Of a DNA stretch of 30,373 nucleotides, positions 7,789-16,400 are shown piece after piece (positions within the stretch are counted from its first letter, which is position 1; every line of letters begins with the position of its first letter). The stretch comes from Candidatus Heimdallarchaeota archaeon AB_125. GTDB lineage: Archaea; Asgardarchaeota; Heimdallarchaeia; Heimdallarchaeales; Heimdallarchaeaceae. Position numbers and translations under genes: made by a program. Under the pieces are notes generated by a model. The model did no database searches. It was given only the letters and a program-made list of their open reading frames with translations, and was not told the DNA's origin. The stretch is taken from NCBI GenBank assembly GCA_001940755.1, contig MEHH01000004.1:1-30373 (forward strand), in the 5' to 3' direction.

Positions 7789-8952
7789 CTAAACACCTCC
7801 TTTGGTGGTATTAAAATTATCCAAAGTAAGCTGGGTTTTTGAACCAATTTTGAGAAATGGCAGAGCTCTCTTCAAAACAATACCTATTGATTTAAGTTGT
7901 AGGTTTTTTTTGAGTTTAACTCCTTGTTGTTGTAGTTTTAAAACTCTCATTGCAGAAGTGTGACCTATACCAGGAACCCTCATGAGTTCATCATATGTTG
8001 CACAGTTTATATCAAGAGGAAAGATTTCAGTATTCATTCTAGCTAGAGTAACTTTAGGATCTATTTTAAGAGGTATAAAACCTTCATCATTTACAACATT
8101 CATTAGTTCATCTGGAGAATATTTATAGATTCTTCTTAGCCAATCAATTTGGTATAACCTATGTTCTCTCAGGAAGAACGATCTAGGAAAGCTTCTACTT
8201 TTTTCTTCTAATGGAAGGCATGTAGAATAATATTGCCTTCTAAAATCCCAATCATCGGTATAGAAATCGAAAACGCTATCCAAGATTTCTTTATCTGTTT
8301 CTTTAGCAGCTCCTATAACATATTGGGTTGTATATCCTGCAGGAATTTCCCCCTTTTTCCTCATTTCTGGGAGATATTTAGTTACTTTAATTATGTCAGA
8401 ATAGAAATCTTTGGTAGAGCAGGTTTCGCTGAATCTAGATTTGTTAGGCAATTCGACATTTATACTAACACGATCAGCTAATTCACCTATTCTGAGGAGT
8501 TCATCTTTTCCAATGCCAGGGAGAACTTTTGCATGAACATAACCATCGAATTTGTATTTGTTACGCAATACATGAAGAGCTTCATGAATTATTTCAGCTT
8601 GACAGTTTGCGCTTTTACCAACCCCAGAACTAAGAAACAATCCTTCGATGTAATTTCTCAAGTAAAAGCCAATTGTTAATCTTGCTAATTCCTCAGGTTC
8701 AAAGGAAGTAATCGAATGTTTAAACTGCTTTCTGTTTTTCGTTGAATTAATACAGTAAGTACAATCATGAATACATTGATTTGTAATTAACACTTTAAGT
8801 AAACTAATACATCGACCATCTGGGAGAAACGAGTGACAGATACCTGTAGATACTGCTTTACCAATTGATCCTGGAGTATGAGCTCTGGGAGATGCTGTTG
8901 ATGCACATATGTCATACTTAGCTGCTTCACCCAAAATACGTAATTTCTCCAT
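7789..8952 (-). CDS. Radical SAM protein, putative DNA modification/repair type (TIGR03916-like)
   Basis: A 387-residue radical SAM enzyme. Numbering from the ATG at 8952, the [4Fe-4S] ligands are C60, C64 and C67 in CIHDCTYC. Before them is GICHSFLPDGRCISLLK, and after them NYIEGLFLSSGV, both characteristic of the family named 'putative DNA modification/repair radical SAM protein'. REHRLYQIDWL lies in the C-terminal half. Near 326-345 a helix-hairpin-helix (VPGIGHTSAMRVL) suggests nucleic-acid binding. The reaction is not known to me. The TTG at 8964 would add four residues; the ATG is preferred because the family begins MxEKLxILxxAAKYD. A TATA-like CTTTTATATC is about 40 bases upstream. It is co-transcribed with the split DUF4130-like partner. 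Confidence 0.88.
   Translation of the reverse strand: MEKLRILGEAAKYDICASTASPRAHTPGSIGKAVSTGICHSFLPDGRCISLLKVLITNQCIHDCTYCINSTKNRKQFKHSITSFEPEELARLTIGFYLRNYIEGLFLSSGVGKSANCQAEIIHEALHVLRNKYKFDGYVHAKVLPGIGKDELLRIGELADRVSINVELPNKSRFSETCSTKDFYSDIIKVTKYLPEMRKKGEIPAGYTTQYVIGAAKETDKEILDSVFDFYTDDWDFRRQYYSTCLPLEEKSRSFPRSFFLREHRLYQIDWLRRIYKYSPDELMNVVNDEGFIPLKIDPKVTLARMNTEIFPLDINCATYDELMRVPGIGHTSAMRVLKLQQQGVKLKKNLQLKSIGIVLKRALPFLKIGSKTQLTLDNFNTTKGGV
7794..7803 (-). promoter_or_regulatory. Strong Shine-Dalgarno site for the DUF4130-like gene
   Basis: AAAGGAGGTG contains a seven-base match (GGAGGTG) to the expected 3' end of archaeal 16S rRNA. It is nine bases upstream of the TTG at 7784 and lies inside the last codons of the radical SAM gene, which indicates coupled translation of the two. 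Confidence 0.7.
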
Positions 8953-9010
8953 TACACTTGGCAATTTTACTCATAGAAAATCTAGCTTTAGATATAAAAG
9001 CCCAAATAAT

Positions 9011-9439
9011 TTATTCTTTCTGTAAAAATAAACTTGCAGTTGCAGATATCCACTTTAGCAGAATTATAAATGTAAGAATAATAATTGCTGTTCTTTCGTT
9101 TGGTATTATTGAATTAAGTACATTTGTTAAGTGCAAAATAACAAACAAAACAATCAATGAACCAAGGAAAATAGCTGATATCGTAAAAGGACTTAGCCAC
9201 TTAAATTTCTTAGATAATGAAGCTCTAATAGGGAAAACTAATGCGCACATTGTAGTCCCCAAAATTGCAAGTGCAATGAATGCAGACCTTTCAGTTGTAA
9301 CAAAAGGAAAGTTTCCACCTCGAAATACTGTAAAAAACAGCCAAACAACAAATCCTCCAACAATTGCACCCAAAATTGCAGATGAATAAACTATAATATT
9401 AGTAAAATCAAATCCCTTAGTTTCTCTTGTAGTTGTCAT
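9011..9439 (-). CDS. Small four-helix membrane protein
   Basis: 142 residues from the ATG at 9439 (an in-frame TTG two codons upstream is less likely). Four hydrophobic segments lie at roughly residues 14-38, 51-70, 82-102 and 115-138, with a basic loop (RASLSKKFK) between the second and third. No conserved functional residue or family is recognised. It lies upstream of the radical SAM gene with a 58-base gap that contains a TATA-like element, so it is probably a separate unit. A minus-strand TTTTAAGTAT near 9465-9480 could be its TATA box. Confidence 0.7.
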   Translation of the reverse strand: MTTTRETKGFDFTNIIVYSSAILGAIVGGFVVWLFFTVFRGGNFPFVTTERSAFIALAILGTTMCALVFPIRASLSKKFKWLSPFTISAIFLGSLIVLFVILHLTNVLNSIIPNERTAIIILTFIILLKWISATASLFLQKE

Positions 9440-9473
9440 AAACAATCAAAGAAAAAAGAAAAAGCATACTTAA

Positions 9474-9495
9474 AAGATTTTTTAGCAAAAATCTT
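9474..9495. repeat. Perfect inverted repeat (9-bp arms) between divergent genes
   Basis: AAGATTTTT, a four-base loop TAGC, then AAAAATCTT. It lies between the start of the minus-strand membrane protein gene and the TATA box of eL15. It could be a transcription-factor operator or a stem in an RNA; nothing in the sequence decides between these. Confidence 0.5.
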
Positions 9496-9504
9496 CAAAA
9501 TCAC

Positions 9505-9518
9505 AACTTTTAAAACTA
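9505..9518 (+). promoter_or_regulatory. TATA box for the eL15 gene
   Basis: The element AACTTTTAAAACTA predicts transcription start near 9540, at the beginning of an unusually GC-rich leader (9531-9570). Confidence 0.5.
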
Positions 9519-9538
9519 ATTCTTTGTTTGGGAACATA

Positions 9539-9571
9539 CCGACGAGATGTCCACCCGGGAATCGTTAGGTG
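9539..9571 (+). promoter_or_regulatory. GC-rich 5' leader of eL15 with hairpin next to the ribosome-binding site
   Basis: Within very AT-rich surroundings this leader reads CCGACGAGATGTCCACCCGG onward. ACGA (9542-9545) can pair with TCGT (9562-9565), and the CC at 9539-9540 can extend the stem to the GG (9568-9569) of the Shine-Dalgarno AGGTGAT. A stem that ties up the ribosome site would fit ribosomal-protein feedback; this is inference from a short stem only. Confidence 0.3.
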
Positions 9572-9577
9572 ATTATA

Positions 9578-10207
9578 ATGACCAAAAGTATGTATAAGTA
9601 TATTGGCGAGTTTTGGAGAAATCGCGATACTCCAGAGTTTAAGGAGTTAATGCGAAGTAGAATCATTCAATGGAGAAGAGAGGGAGCTACTGAAAGAGTT
9701 GAAAAACCCACAAGGCTTGATAGAGCAAGAGCTCTTGGTTACAAAGCTAAACAAGGATATGTTATTGTTAGAGCCAAAGTCAGAAGAGGAGGAAGAAGAA
9801 AGAAGCGACCTGTACGAGGAAGAAAATCTCGTAATATGGGTGTCAATAAAATAACTCCTAAAAAAAGCATCAAACTTATTGCTGAAGAAAGAGTGGCTAG
9901 AAAATATAGTAATCTTGAGGTTCTAAATTCTTATTGGGTAGGTCAAGATGGAAGACATAAATTCTTTGAAGTAATTCTGATCGATCCTCAACATCCAGTT
10001 ATTGCAAAAGACCCTAGAACAAGTTGGGTTTCCATTAAAGAATATCGTGGTGACGATATAGTCTATCTTAAGAATCCAGTTCATAGAGGAAGAGTTCATA
10101 GAGGATTAACAAGTGCTGGAAAGAAATCTAGAGGACTCCGTACCAAAGGAACTGGAGCAGAAAAAGTTAGACCATCTTTAAGAAGACATGGACGAAGAGG
10201 TAATTAA
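9578..10207 (+). CDS. rpl15e: 50S ribosomal protein eL15 (L15e)
   Basis: A large-subunit rRNA-binding protein of the archaeal/eukaryotic L15e family. It starts MTKSMYKYIGEFWR and continues with RPTRLDRARALGYKAKQGY-type wording (here KPTRLDRARALGYKAKQGYV). The basic block RVRRGGRRKKRP-like (KVRRGGRRKKRPVRG), NLEVLNSYWVGQDG in the middle and the terminal RGLRTKGTG/RPSLRRHGRRG tail are all present. About 209 residues is normal length. I start at the ATG at 9578: AGGTGAT lies four bases before it, while the GTG at 9569 is part of that Shine-Dalgarno sequence. The next gene, 57 bases downstream, encodes a COG1325 RNA-binding protein, a frequent archaeal neighbour. Confidence 0.97.
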   Translation: MTKSMYKYIGEFWRNRDTPEFKELMRSRIIQWRREGATERVEKPTRLDRARALGYKAKQGYVIVRAKVRRGGRRKKRPVRGRKSRNMGVNKITPKKSIKLIAEERVARKYSNLEVLNSYWVGQDGRHKFFEVILIDPQHPVIAKDPRTSWVSIKEYRGDDIVYLKNPVHRGRVHRGLTSAGKKSRGLRTKGTGAEKVRPSLRRHGRRGN

Positions 10208-10210
10208 TAC

Positions 10211-10252
10211 CTTTTTCTTTCCTTTAACGTTTTTTTGTTTTTTATAAAAAAA
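10211..10252 (+). terminator. T-rich tract after eL15
   Basis: Several runs of five to seven T follow the eL15 stop, the usual form of archaeal intrinsic termination signals. The COG1325 gene follows closely, so termination may be partial. Confidence 0.35.
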
Positions 10253-10264
10253 TAAGGGGATTAG

Positions 10265-10723
10265 ATGGATATTACAATTAGCAAAGCTGAATACAGTTTT
10301 TCAATTCATGCTACAGAGGATTTTGATAAGAATTTAGAAGCTCTGGCAAATCTAATTCCAGAAGAACTTATTCAGGAAACAGAACTTGTTGTTGAAGAAC
10401 TTGTAGGCGGTTATGATAACCCGATTGAATATGTCACAATTACTTTTAGTAAACAAAAATTAGTTAATAAAATTCTGGACCACTTAATTTCTCAAATGTC
10501 AGCGGAACAAAAATCGCAATTGTATGGTGAATTTGAAGAAAGATTCAATCAAAATAAGAAATCTTTCCATCTGAGAATAGATAAACAAGGAATCTATAAT
10601 AATGAACTAATCCTAAGTTCAGCAACCAATGTTATAAAAATTGAAATCAGGCTGAGGTCATATGTCAAAGATGTAAATTTTAAGCAATTTCTGGTAGATA
10701 GGGGATTACTGTTTAAAGATTAA
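10265..10723 (+). CDS. COG1325 (DUF54-type) RNA-binding protein, predicted exosome-associated
   Basis: A 152-residue protein resembling the archaeal COG1325/PF01877 RNA-binding family, which has been called a predicted exosome subunit from gene neighbourhood. Supporting features: GGYDNPIEYVTITFSKQ at about residues 48-64, FHLRIDKQG at about 101-109, and IKIEIRLRSYVKD at about 128-140. These match the family's pattern of a middle 'G-x-P-I' loop followed by a conserved strand pair. It lies directly after eL15, as in many archaea, and could act in rRNA or tRNA binding. The start is ATG with GGGGATTAG just upstream. The exact biochemical role is unproven. Confidence 0.75.
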   Translation: MDITISKAEYSFSIHATEDFDKNLEALANLIPEELIQETELVVEELVGGYDNPIEYVTITFSKQKLVNKILDHLISQMSAEQKSQLYGEFEERFNQNKKSFHLRIDKQGIYNNELILSSATNVIKIEIRLRSYVKDVNFKQFLVDRGLLFKD

Positions 10724-10749
10724 CTGTGTCACAGCCTCTACGAATCAAC

Positions 10750-10758
10750 TTATAATTT
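10750..10758 (+). promoter_or_regulatory. TATA box for the surface propeller gene
   Basis: TTATAATTT lies 21-29 bases before the ATG at 10779, implying a leaderless mRNA. Confidence 0.5.
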
Positions 10759-10778
10759 TGAATTAAATAAAAGAGAAT

Positions 10779-13256
10779 ATGAAAAATAAGTTAACCTTAA
10801 CAATATTATTCTTAATGTTAACATCAGTTTTATTTATCAATTCATCAACCTCTAACTTTGCTAGTATTGGGACTAACATAGGTGACGTTACAACTTTAAA
10901 TGTTGATACACCAGAATTTGACCACATATATGGTCCTCCTGGTCACGTTGCATTGGCTATATCTGAAGAAGATAATCTGATTTTTACAAATGCTCCAGAA
11001 GGCCTGGCACTAATTCAATTAGATGATTTGACTAATCAAACAGTCTACAAGGATGAGATAGGTTTAACTGACGTTCAAATTCAGAATATAGAAATTGATA
11101 AAGACCTTAAATTGTTGTACATAGGTTCAATACAAGGAGTAGATGTTGTAAACTATTCCATTACACCACTTTCAGCTACTCCTATTCTGACAGGAGTTGC
11201 AACTAATTTTGAATTGGGTGATTTTATAGATGTAGACCCATTTACCCACTATGTTTGGATTGTAACACAGTCTCATGGACTAATTGTTTATGATCCCATC
11301 TATGATAGACAAGTAGATATTAGCGGTTATAACGCTCCTGCTTCAAGTGTAAAAATGCTTACAGTCGATGTTAATTCCTCTGAATCATTTGCTTTCATTG
11401 GTACATCAGTAGGGGTCTTTAAAATCGATATTTCGGAAAATTCTACAAGATGGTACACTTCAAGTGATGGACTTCCTAATGATTATTCCAGACTTGTGAA
11501 ATATTATCCTATCTTAGGGAAAATCTTTGTTGCAACATTTAATGAAACAACTAATATCTGTGATGGTATAAGTGTAATTTTTCCAGATAATGATACAATT
11601 AAAACTTACAATTATACTCAAGCACCATACTATTCAAGATCATTTCTTGATTTAGTGTGTGATACTGAAGAAAAATTAGGTTTTGCTGTATCTCCATATT
11701 CCACAAACGCTGAATCTGGTTTATTAGTTTTCAATACAACTAGTATGGAAGCTGTAGCCAAATCTTACTATGGTTCTGGGCCTGGATATCCGTTAACCAC
11801 CGTAACAGGAGCTCCTTACCCTATCGAAAGCTTGCTTGCATCCATACGATTAGATTCTACTACAAGAAAGCTTATTGTTGGAACAGTTCAACGAATACAA
11901 AAAATAGATTATACCGCACCAAGTACAGCCATTACTGAACAATCTCAAATATTGGGTTTAGCTCATAATATGGCAACAGATGTCAACTATGATCCAGTTG
12001 ATGGGTATGCTTACATTTCTACTCTGTTGGGTTTGGATAGGATTAATACAACAGCTCCAGATCGATTACATCCTCTTTCAGTAGAACATCTTATTTCTGG
12101 AATTGGTGGTGCTGGAGGTGACACTGCAGGAGAACTACTTGTAAACTCCAGAGTAATGTATCATCACAGATATAGGTATGACATTGTGTCAACAACCATT
12201 ACAAATATGGAATCAATACTCCCTTTGGGTGAGTATAGATATGTAGCTGACATTTCTTCATCTTATAATGAAAGCTTAATCTATTATTCTACTGCAGCTC
12301 AAAACGCAGGTGTAGGTGGAAATGGTTCAATGATAATTTATAACTGGGAACTAGGCACATATCATGTTGAAAACTTCACTGAAGAAATAACACAGTTAGA
12401 GGTAAATTCTGTTTTACAAGATCCAGATAGAGATGTTCTTTATGTTGGAACTAACACAGGTTTAATTATTTACAATTTAACAAGCCTTTCTGAAATCAAA
12501 CGATTTGGAGATGTTGAGAATTGGGAAATTCAATCTTTAGAGTGGATTGAAGGAAAACTTTGGTTAGGTATGGAACCTTATCCAAATATAAGAATATTTG
12601 ACCCAGTTTCTGAAAATACCGTTGCTTGGGATAAAGCAGATCAAATCACATTTCCTTCGATTAATCAAATCTTTTATCTTGATTCTAGAAATGAGACCTA
12701 CATTCTGGCAAACTCAGGTCTTTATGTGTATAATAGAACAAATCAAGTACTAAAAACTGAAACTGAAGCTGATGGACTTTCTACTTTCTTCGTTCGTAGA
12801 ATGGATTACGTTCCAACAACTGATGAACCATGGATTGGAAGCCTTCAAGGAATCAATATCTATAATCCAAACTATGATGATAAGAATCCTTCAGTCACGG
12901 TGACCTTTCCAAGTAACATTGTGTCAGGTTTGATTGACATAGATGTGTCTGCTGAAGACTTTGCAGGAATTAAAGAGATCAGAGTAAGAATGGAGAATGC
13001 GTCTTGGAATCAAGAATGGGTAATAAGTTCAAACTTCTTACGAATTGAGCTTGATACCACACTCTATGAAAACGGCTACTATGACTTCAATGTAACTGTA
13101 ACTGATTGGAACAATTTAACAACTATAGATTTAACTGAAGATATTCTGTTCAACAATGTGATTGTTGTAGAATTCAATAAAATAATGCTATATGTAATCT
13201 TTCCAGTTATAATTGGTATTAGTATTTTACTTAAAAGAAAGCGCTTCAAAAACTAA
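10779..13256 (+). CDS. Large cell-surface beta-propeller protein with Ig-like domain and membrane anchor
   Basis: 825 residues. A signal peptide spans about 1-26 (MKNKLTLTILFLMLTSVLF). Residues about 50-700 consist of repeated propeller-like units. Typical phrases are LLYIGSIQGVDVVNYS, FAFIGTSVGVFKIDIS, DVLYVGTNTGLIIYNLTSL and PWIGSLQGINIYNP, each a 'Y/F-I/V-G-T/S-x-x-G-(V/L/I)' strand pattern like two-component-regulator propellers. A short Ig-like domain follows at about 710-790 (DIDVSAEDFAGIKEIRVRM). A membrane helix lies at about 803-819, with a basic tail (KRKRFKN). Many NxT/S sequons suggest glycosylation. Ligand and role are unknown; the layout says outer surface, anchored by its C-terminus. 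It has no obvious link to the flanking translation genes. Confidence 0.85.
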   Translation: MKNKLTLTILFLMLTSVLFINSSTSNFASIGTNIGDVTTLNVDTPEFDHIYGPPGHVALAISEEDNLIFTNAPEGLALIQLDDLTNQTVYKDEIGLTDVQIQNIEIDKDLKLLYIGSIQGVDVVNYSITPLSATPILTGVATNFELGDFIDVDPFTHYVWIVTQSHGLIVYDPIYDRQVDISGYNAPASSVKMLTVDVNSSESFAFIGTSVGVFKIDISENSTRWYTSSDGLPNDYSRLVKYYPILGKIFVATFNETTNICDGISVIFPDNDTIKTYNYTQAPYYSRSFLDLVCDTEEKLGFAVSPYSTNAESGLLVFNTTSMEAVAKSYYGSGPGYPLTTVTGAPYPIESLLASIRLDSTTRKLIVGTVQRIQKIDYTAPSTAITEQSQILGLAHNMATDVNYDPVDGYAYISTLLGLDRINTTAPDRLHPLSVEHLISGIGGAGGDTAGELLVNSRVMYHHRYRYDIVSTTITNMESILPLGEYRYVADISSSYNESLIYYSTAAQNAGVGGNGSMIIYNWELGTYHVENFTEEITQLEVNSVLQDPDRDVLYVGTNTGLIIYNLTSLSEIKRFGDVENWEIQSLEWIEGKLWLGMEPYPNIRIFDPVSENTVAWDKADQITFPSINQIFYLDSRNETYILANSGLYVYNRTNQVLKTETEADGLSTFFVRRMDYVPTTDEPWIGSLQGINIYNPNYDDKNPSVTVTFPSNIVSGLIDIDVSAEDFAGIKEIRVRMENASWNQEWVISSNFLRIELDTTLYENGYYDFNVTVTDWNNLTTIDLTEDILFNNVIVVEFNKIMLYVIFPVIIGISILLKRKRFKN

Positions 13257-13258
13257 CT

Positions 13259-13295
13259 TCTTTTTCTTTTTTTTCTATTTTTTTTCTTATTTTTG
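13259..13295 (+). terminator. Long T-rich tract after the propeller gene
   Basis: Runs of up to eight T immediately after the stop codon (CTTTTTCTTTTTTTTC and on) fit an archaeal T-tract terminator. Confidence 0.5.
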
Positions 13296-13344
13296 TGAAA
13301 AGTAGTTGACAGAAAGTTTTTAAAATGTAGAAACGAGAAAAATA

Positions 13345-13404
13345 ATAGGTACAGAGGAATTAGGATGGATCGCGAAATTCGCTAAAAAGAAACTCTTTTT
13401 TATA
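13345..13404 (+). ncRNA. Candidate small RNA or leader upstream of ileS
   Basis: A TATA-like TTTTTAAAA (13317-13325) is followed at the right distance by a non-coding stretch of about 55 bases. It contains an interrupted palindrome (GCGAA at 13372-13376, TTCGC at 13378-13382). It ends in an inverted repeat AAAAAGA/TCTTTTT (13384-13400) with a T-run. A second TATA box (13421-13430) lies downstream for ileS itself, so the first promoter would make a separate short transcript. No C/D, H/ACA or tRNA motif was found. Weak evidence; it may be only a long leader. Confidence 0.25.
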
Positions 13405-13420
13405 TATCCTTATAGCGTGC

Positions 13421-13430
13421 CTTATAAATT
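13421..13430 (+). promoter_or_regulatory. TATA box for ileS
   Basis: CTTATAAATT predicts a start near 13446, leaving a short leader with GGAG (13447-13450) nine bases before the GTG start. Confidence 0.45.
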
Positions 13431-13459
13431 TCCTGAAAAACATTTTGGAGTAGATTACA

Positions 13460-16400
13460 GTGGTTAACGAGAAACAAGTATTTGATTCAGTTAAAGCATT
13501 ACCTTCGTTTTCAGAAGAAGAAGAAAAAATATTAGACTTCTGGGAGAAAAATAAGGTATTTGATAAATTAAGAGAAATGAGAAAAGGAAGTCCTCTATTC
13601 AGATGGTTAGAAGGACCTCCTACAGCAAATGGTCTCCCTCATATTGGTCATGCTTTAACTCGAGCTATTAAAGACGTATATCTAAGACATAAATCGATGC
13701 TTGGATTTGATGTTGTTCCTTGGGTCGCAGGATGGGATTGTCATGGCCTTCCAGTAGAATTAGAAGTAGAAAAGACTCTTGGATTCACAGATAAGAGTCA
13801 GATTGAAGAATATGGAATGGTAAAATTCAACGCTGAATGTAGAAAATCTGTCTTCAAATATGTTAAAGAATGGCGAGATATGTCCGAACGTATAGGTTTC
13901 TGGGTTGATTTTGAAAATAGATATGCAACCTTAGATGAAAACTATGTTGAAAGCGTTTGGTGGTCATTAAAGGAAATTGACAACAAAGGATTGCTATACT
14001 TAGGATATAAAGTAGTTCCTTATTGTCCTAGATGTGGGACACCTTTATCTTCTCACGAAGTTGGACAAGGAATGATGGAAACAACAGACCCTTCAGTATT
14101 TGTAAAAATCAAATCACTGGACTTTGAAGACACATATTATTTAGTTTGGACAACTACACCATGGACACTTATTTCAAATGTATGTATCACTGTAAATCCA
14201 GATATTGATTATGTTCAAGTAGAATATAATGGAGAAAAATTGATACTGGCAGAGAAAAAAGCAGAGGAACTTCTAGACGATTATACTGTTTTACAGAAAT
14301 TCAAAGGAAAAAATATGGAACATAAAAAGTATGAACAGCTTTTCCCATATATAGTACCTGAAGAAGATGCTTTCTATGTAACACTTGCTAAATATGTAAC
14401 AACAGAAGAAGGAACAGGTATTGTTCATTCGGCTCCAGCTTTTGGTGAGGATGATTCTGTAATAGGAAAACAATATGGATTACCAGTAATGAATCCAGTA
14501 CTGGAGGATGGAACTTTCTCAGAAGAAATAACAGATTTTGCTGGATTATTTGTCAAAGATGCAGATTCAAAGATAATGGATAACCTAAAGGAAAGAGGTT
14601 TACTTTTCAAAAAAGGAGTGTATACACACACTTATCCTTTCTGTTATCGTTGTGATGGACCTTTACTCTACTACTCTACTGAAACCTGGTTTATTGAGAT
14701 GTCTAAAATGAGAGATAGATTAGTTGCCAATAATGATAAAGTAAGATGGCAACCCGCTCATCTTAAGGAAGGAAGATTTGGCAATTTTATACGCGAAGTA
14801 AGGGACTGGGCATTATCACGAAATCGGTATTGGGGAACACCTCTTCCAATCTGGGTATGTGAAAATGATCACAAAACAGTAGTTGGTAGCAAAAAAGAGC
14901 TTCAAGAGTTATATGGAAAATCCTTTTCTGAAGACTTTAATCTTCATAGACCTTGGGTTGATGAAATAACATTTGAATGTCCTGAATGTCAAAAAACTAG
15001 CACTCGCGTTCCTTATGTAGTAGATTGTTGGTATGATGCAGGTGCCTCCATATTTGCACAATATCATTATCCCTTTGAGAATAAGGAAATTTTCAATGAA
15101 CATTTTCCATTTGATTTCATAACAGAAGCAATAGATCAAACTAGAGGGTGGTTTTACACTTTACTAGCAATTAGTACAGTTCTATTTGATAAACCCGCAT
15201 ATATGAGTTGTTTATCAATGGGGCATCATCTGTATAAAGATGGTAAGAAAATGAGTAAAAGCAAAGGAAATGTAATCTTTACTGGAGATGTTATGCAAAA
15301 ATATGGTGCAGATTCAGTTAGGTGGTTCCTTTATTCATATCCAACCTGGAATAGTGTAAAAGTTGATCCAGACAATATATATGAAACTATGAAGAAATTC
15401 ATCCTTACTTTATGGAACAGTTACAGTTTCTTTGTTTCTAATGCTAATGCTGATAATTTTAATCCTGAAGAATTTGATGTTCCATTAAAAGAGCGACCTG
15501 ACCTTGATAAATGGTTGATAAGCGAAGCAAATTATTTGACTAAATCTGTTGATGAAGCACTTGAAAATATGACAATCCATATAGCTGTACAAGCCTTTGA
15601 AAAGTTTGTTATTGATAAATTCAGTAATTGGTATCTTCGTCAATCTCGTCGAAGATTCTGGAAAAATGAACTTGATAAAGATAAGAAATCAGCTTATATA
15701 ACAACATATGAAGTATTGGTTAAATTATCAAAAATGTTAGCTCCTTTCATACCTTTCATCTCTGAGAAATTGCATCAGAATTTGGTTAGAAGACTAGATT
15801 CTGAAACAGCTCTAAGCGTGCACTTTCTAGAATATCCAACTTTCAGTAAAAAAGAAGTAGATGCTGATCTTTCACGAGATATGAACAAAGTTCTTTCACT
15901 TATAACCGCAGGAAGAAGTATCAGATCTTCAGCAAACATAAAATTGAGACAACCTCTTTCTGAGCTTATATTGATATCTCCACTTGGAAAGAAGGATTTG
16001 ATAGAAAAATATGAAGAAGTTTTCAAAGAAGAACTTAATGTTAAGAAGATAACACTTAGTAAAAGTTCAGATGAATTGGTAAACTATACGATAAAACCAA
16101 ATTTCAAGGTTTTAGCTCCAAAAGTCAAATCAGCAGTAAAGGGGATAGGAATGGAATTGGAAAAACTAGACCCCAACCAGACTAGAGAATACGTTGGAAT
16201 GTTAGCAAAAGGGGATTCAATCACTATAACTGCAGATGGAACTGAATTTCAACTAACATTAGAAGACCTGGACTATAGAATAGATGTACAGGAAGGATTT
16301 GCAGGTGAAGAAGCAGAAGGATACTTATTACTCTTCAACTCTATAATAACTGAAGATCTTAAGCAAGAAGGATTTGTTAGAGATATAATAAGACGAGTTC

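Noticed and set aside
7785..7847. Upstream part of the DUF4130-like frame (21 extra codons)
   Set aside because: It overlaps the end of the radical SAM gene, while a perfect Shine-Dalgarno site places the start at 7784.
8958..9389. Plus-strand open frame of 143 codons opposite the small membrane protein gene
   Set aside because: The minus-strand frame has four clean membrane segments and a promoter; the plus-strand translation lacks any coherent feature and is a shadow.
14291..15139. Several minus-strand open frames of 60-76 codons inside ileS
   Set aside because: They lie wholly opposite a well-conserved synthetase, lack ribosome sites and have compositions typical of antisense shadows; the same holds for frames at 15775-16026 and 16484-16690.
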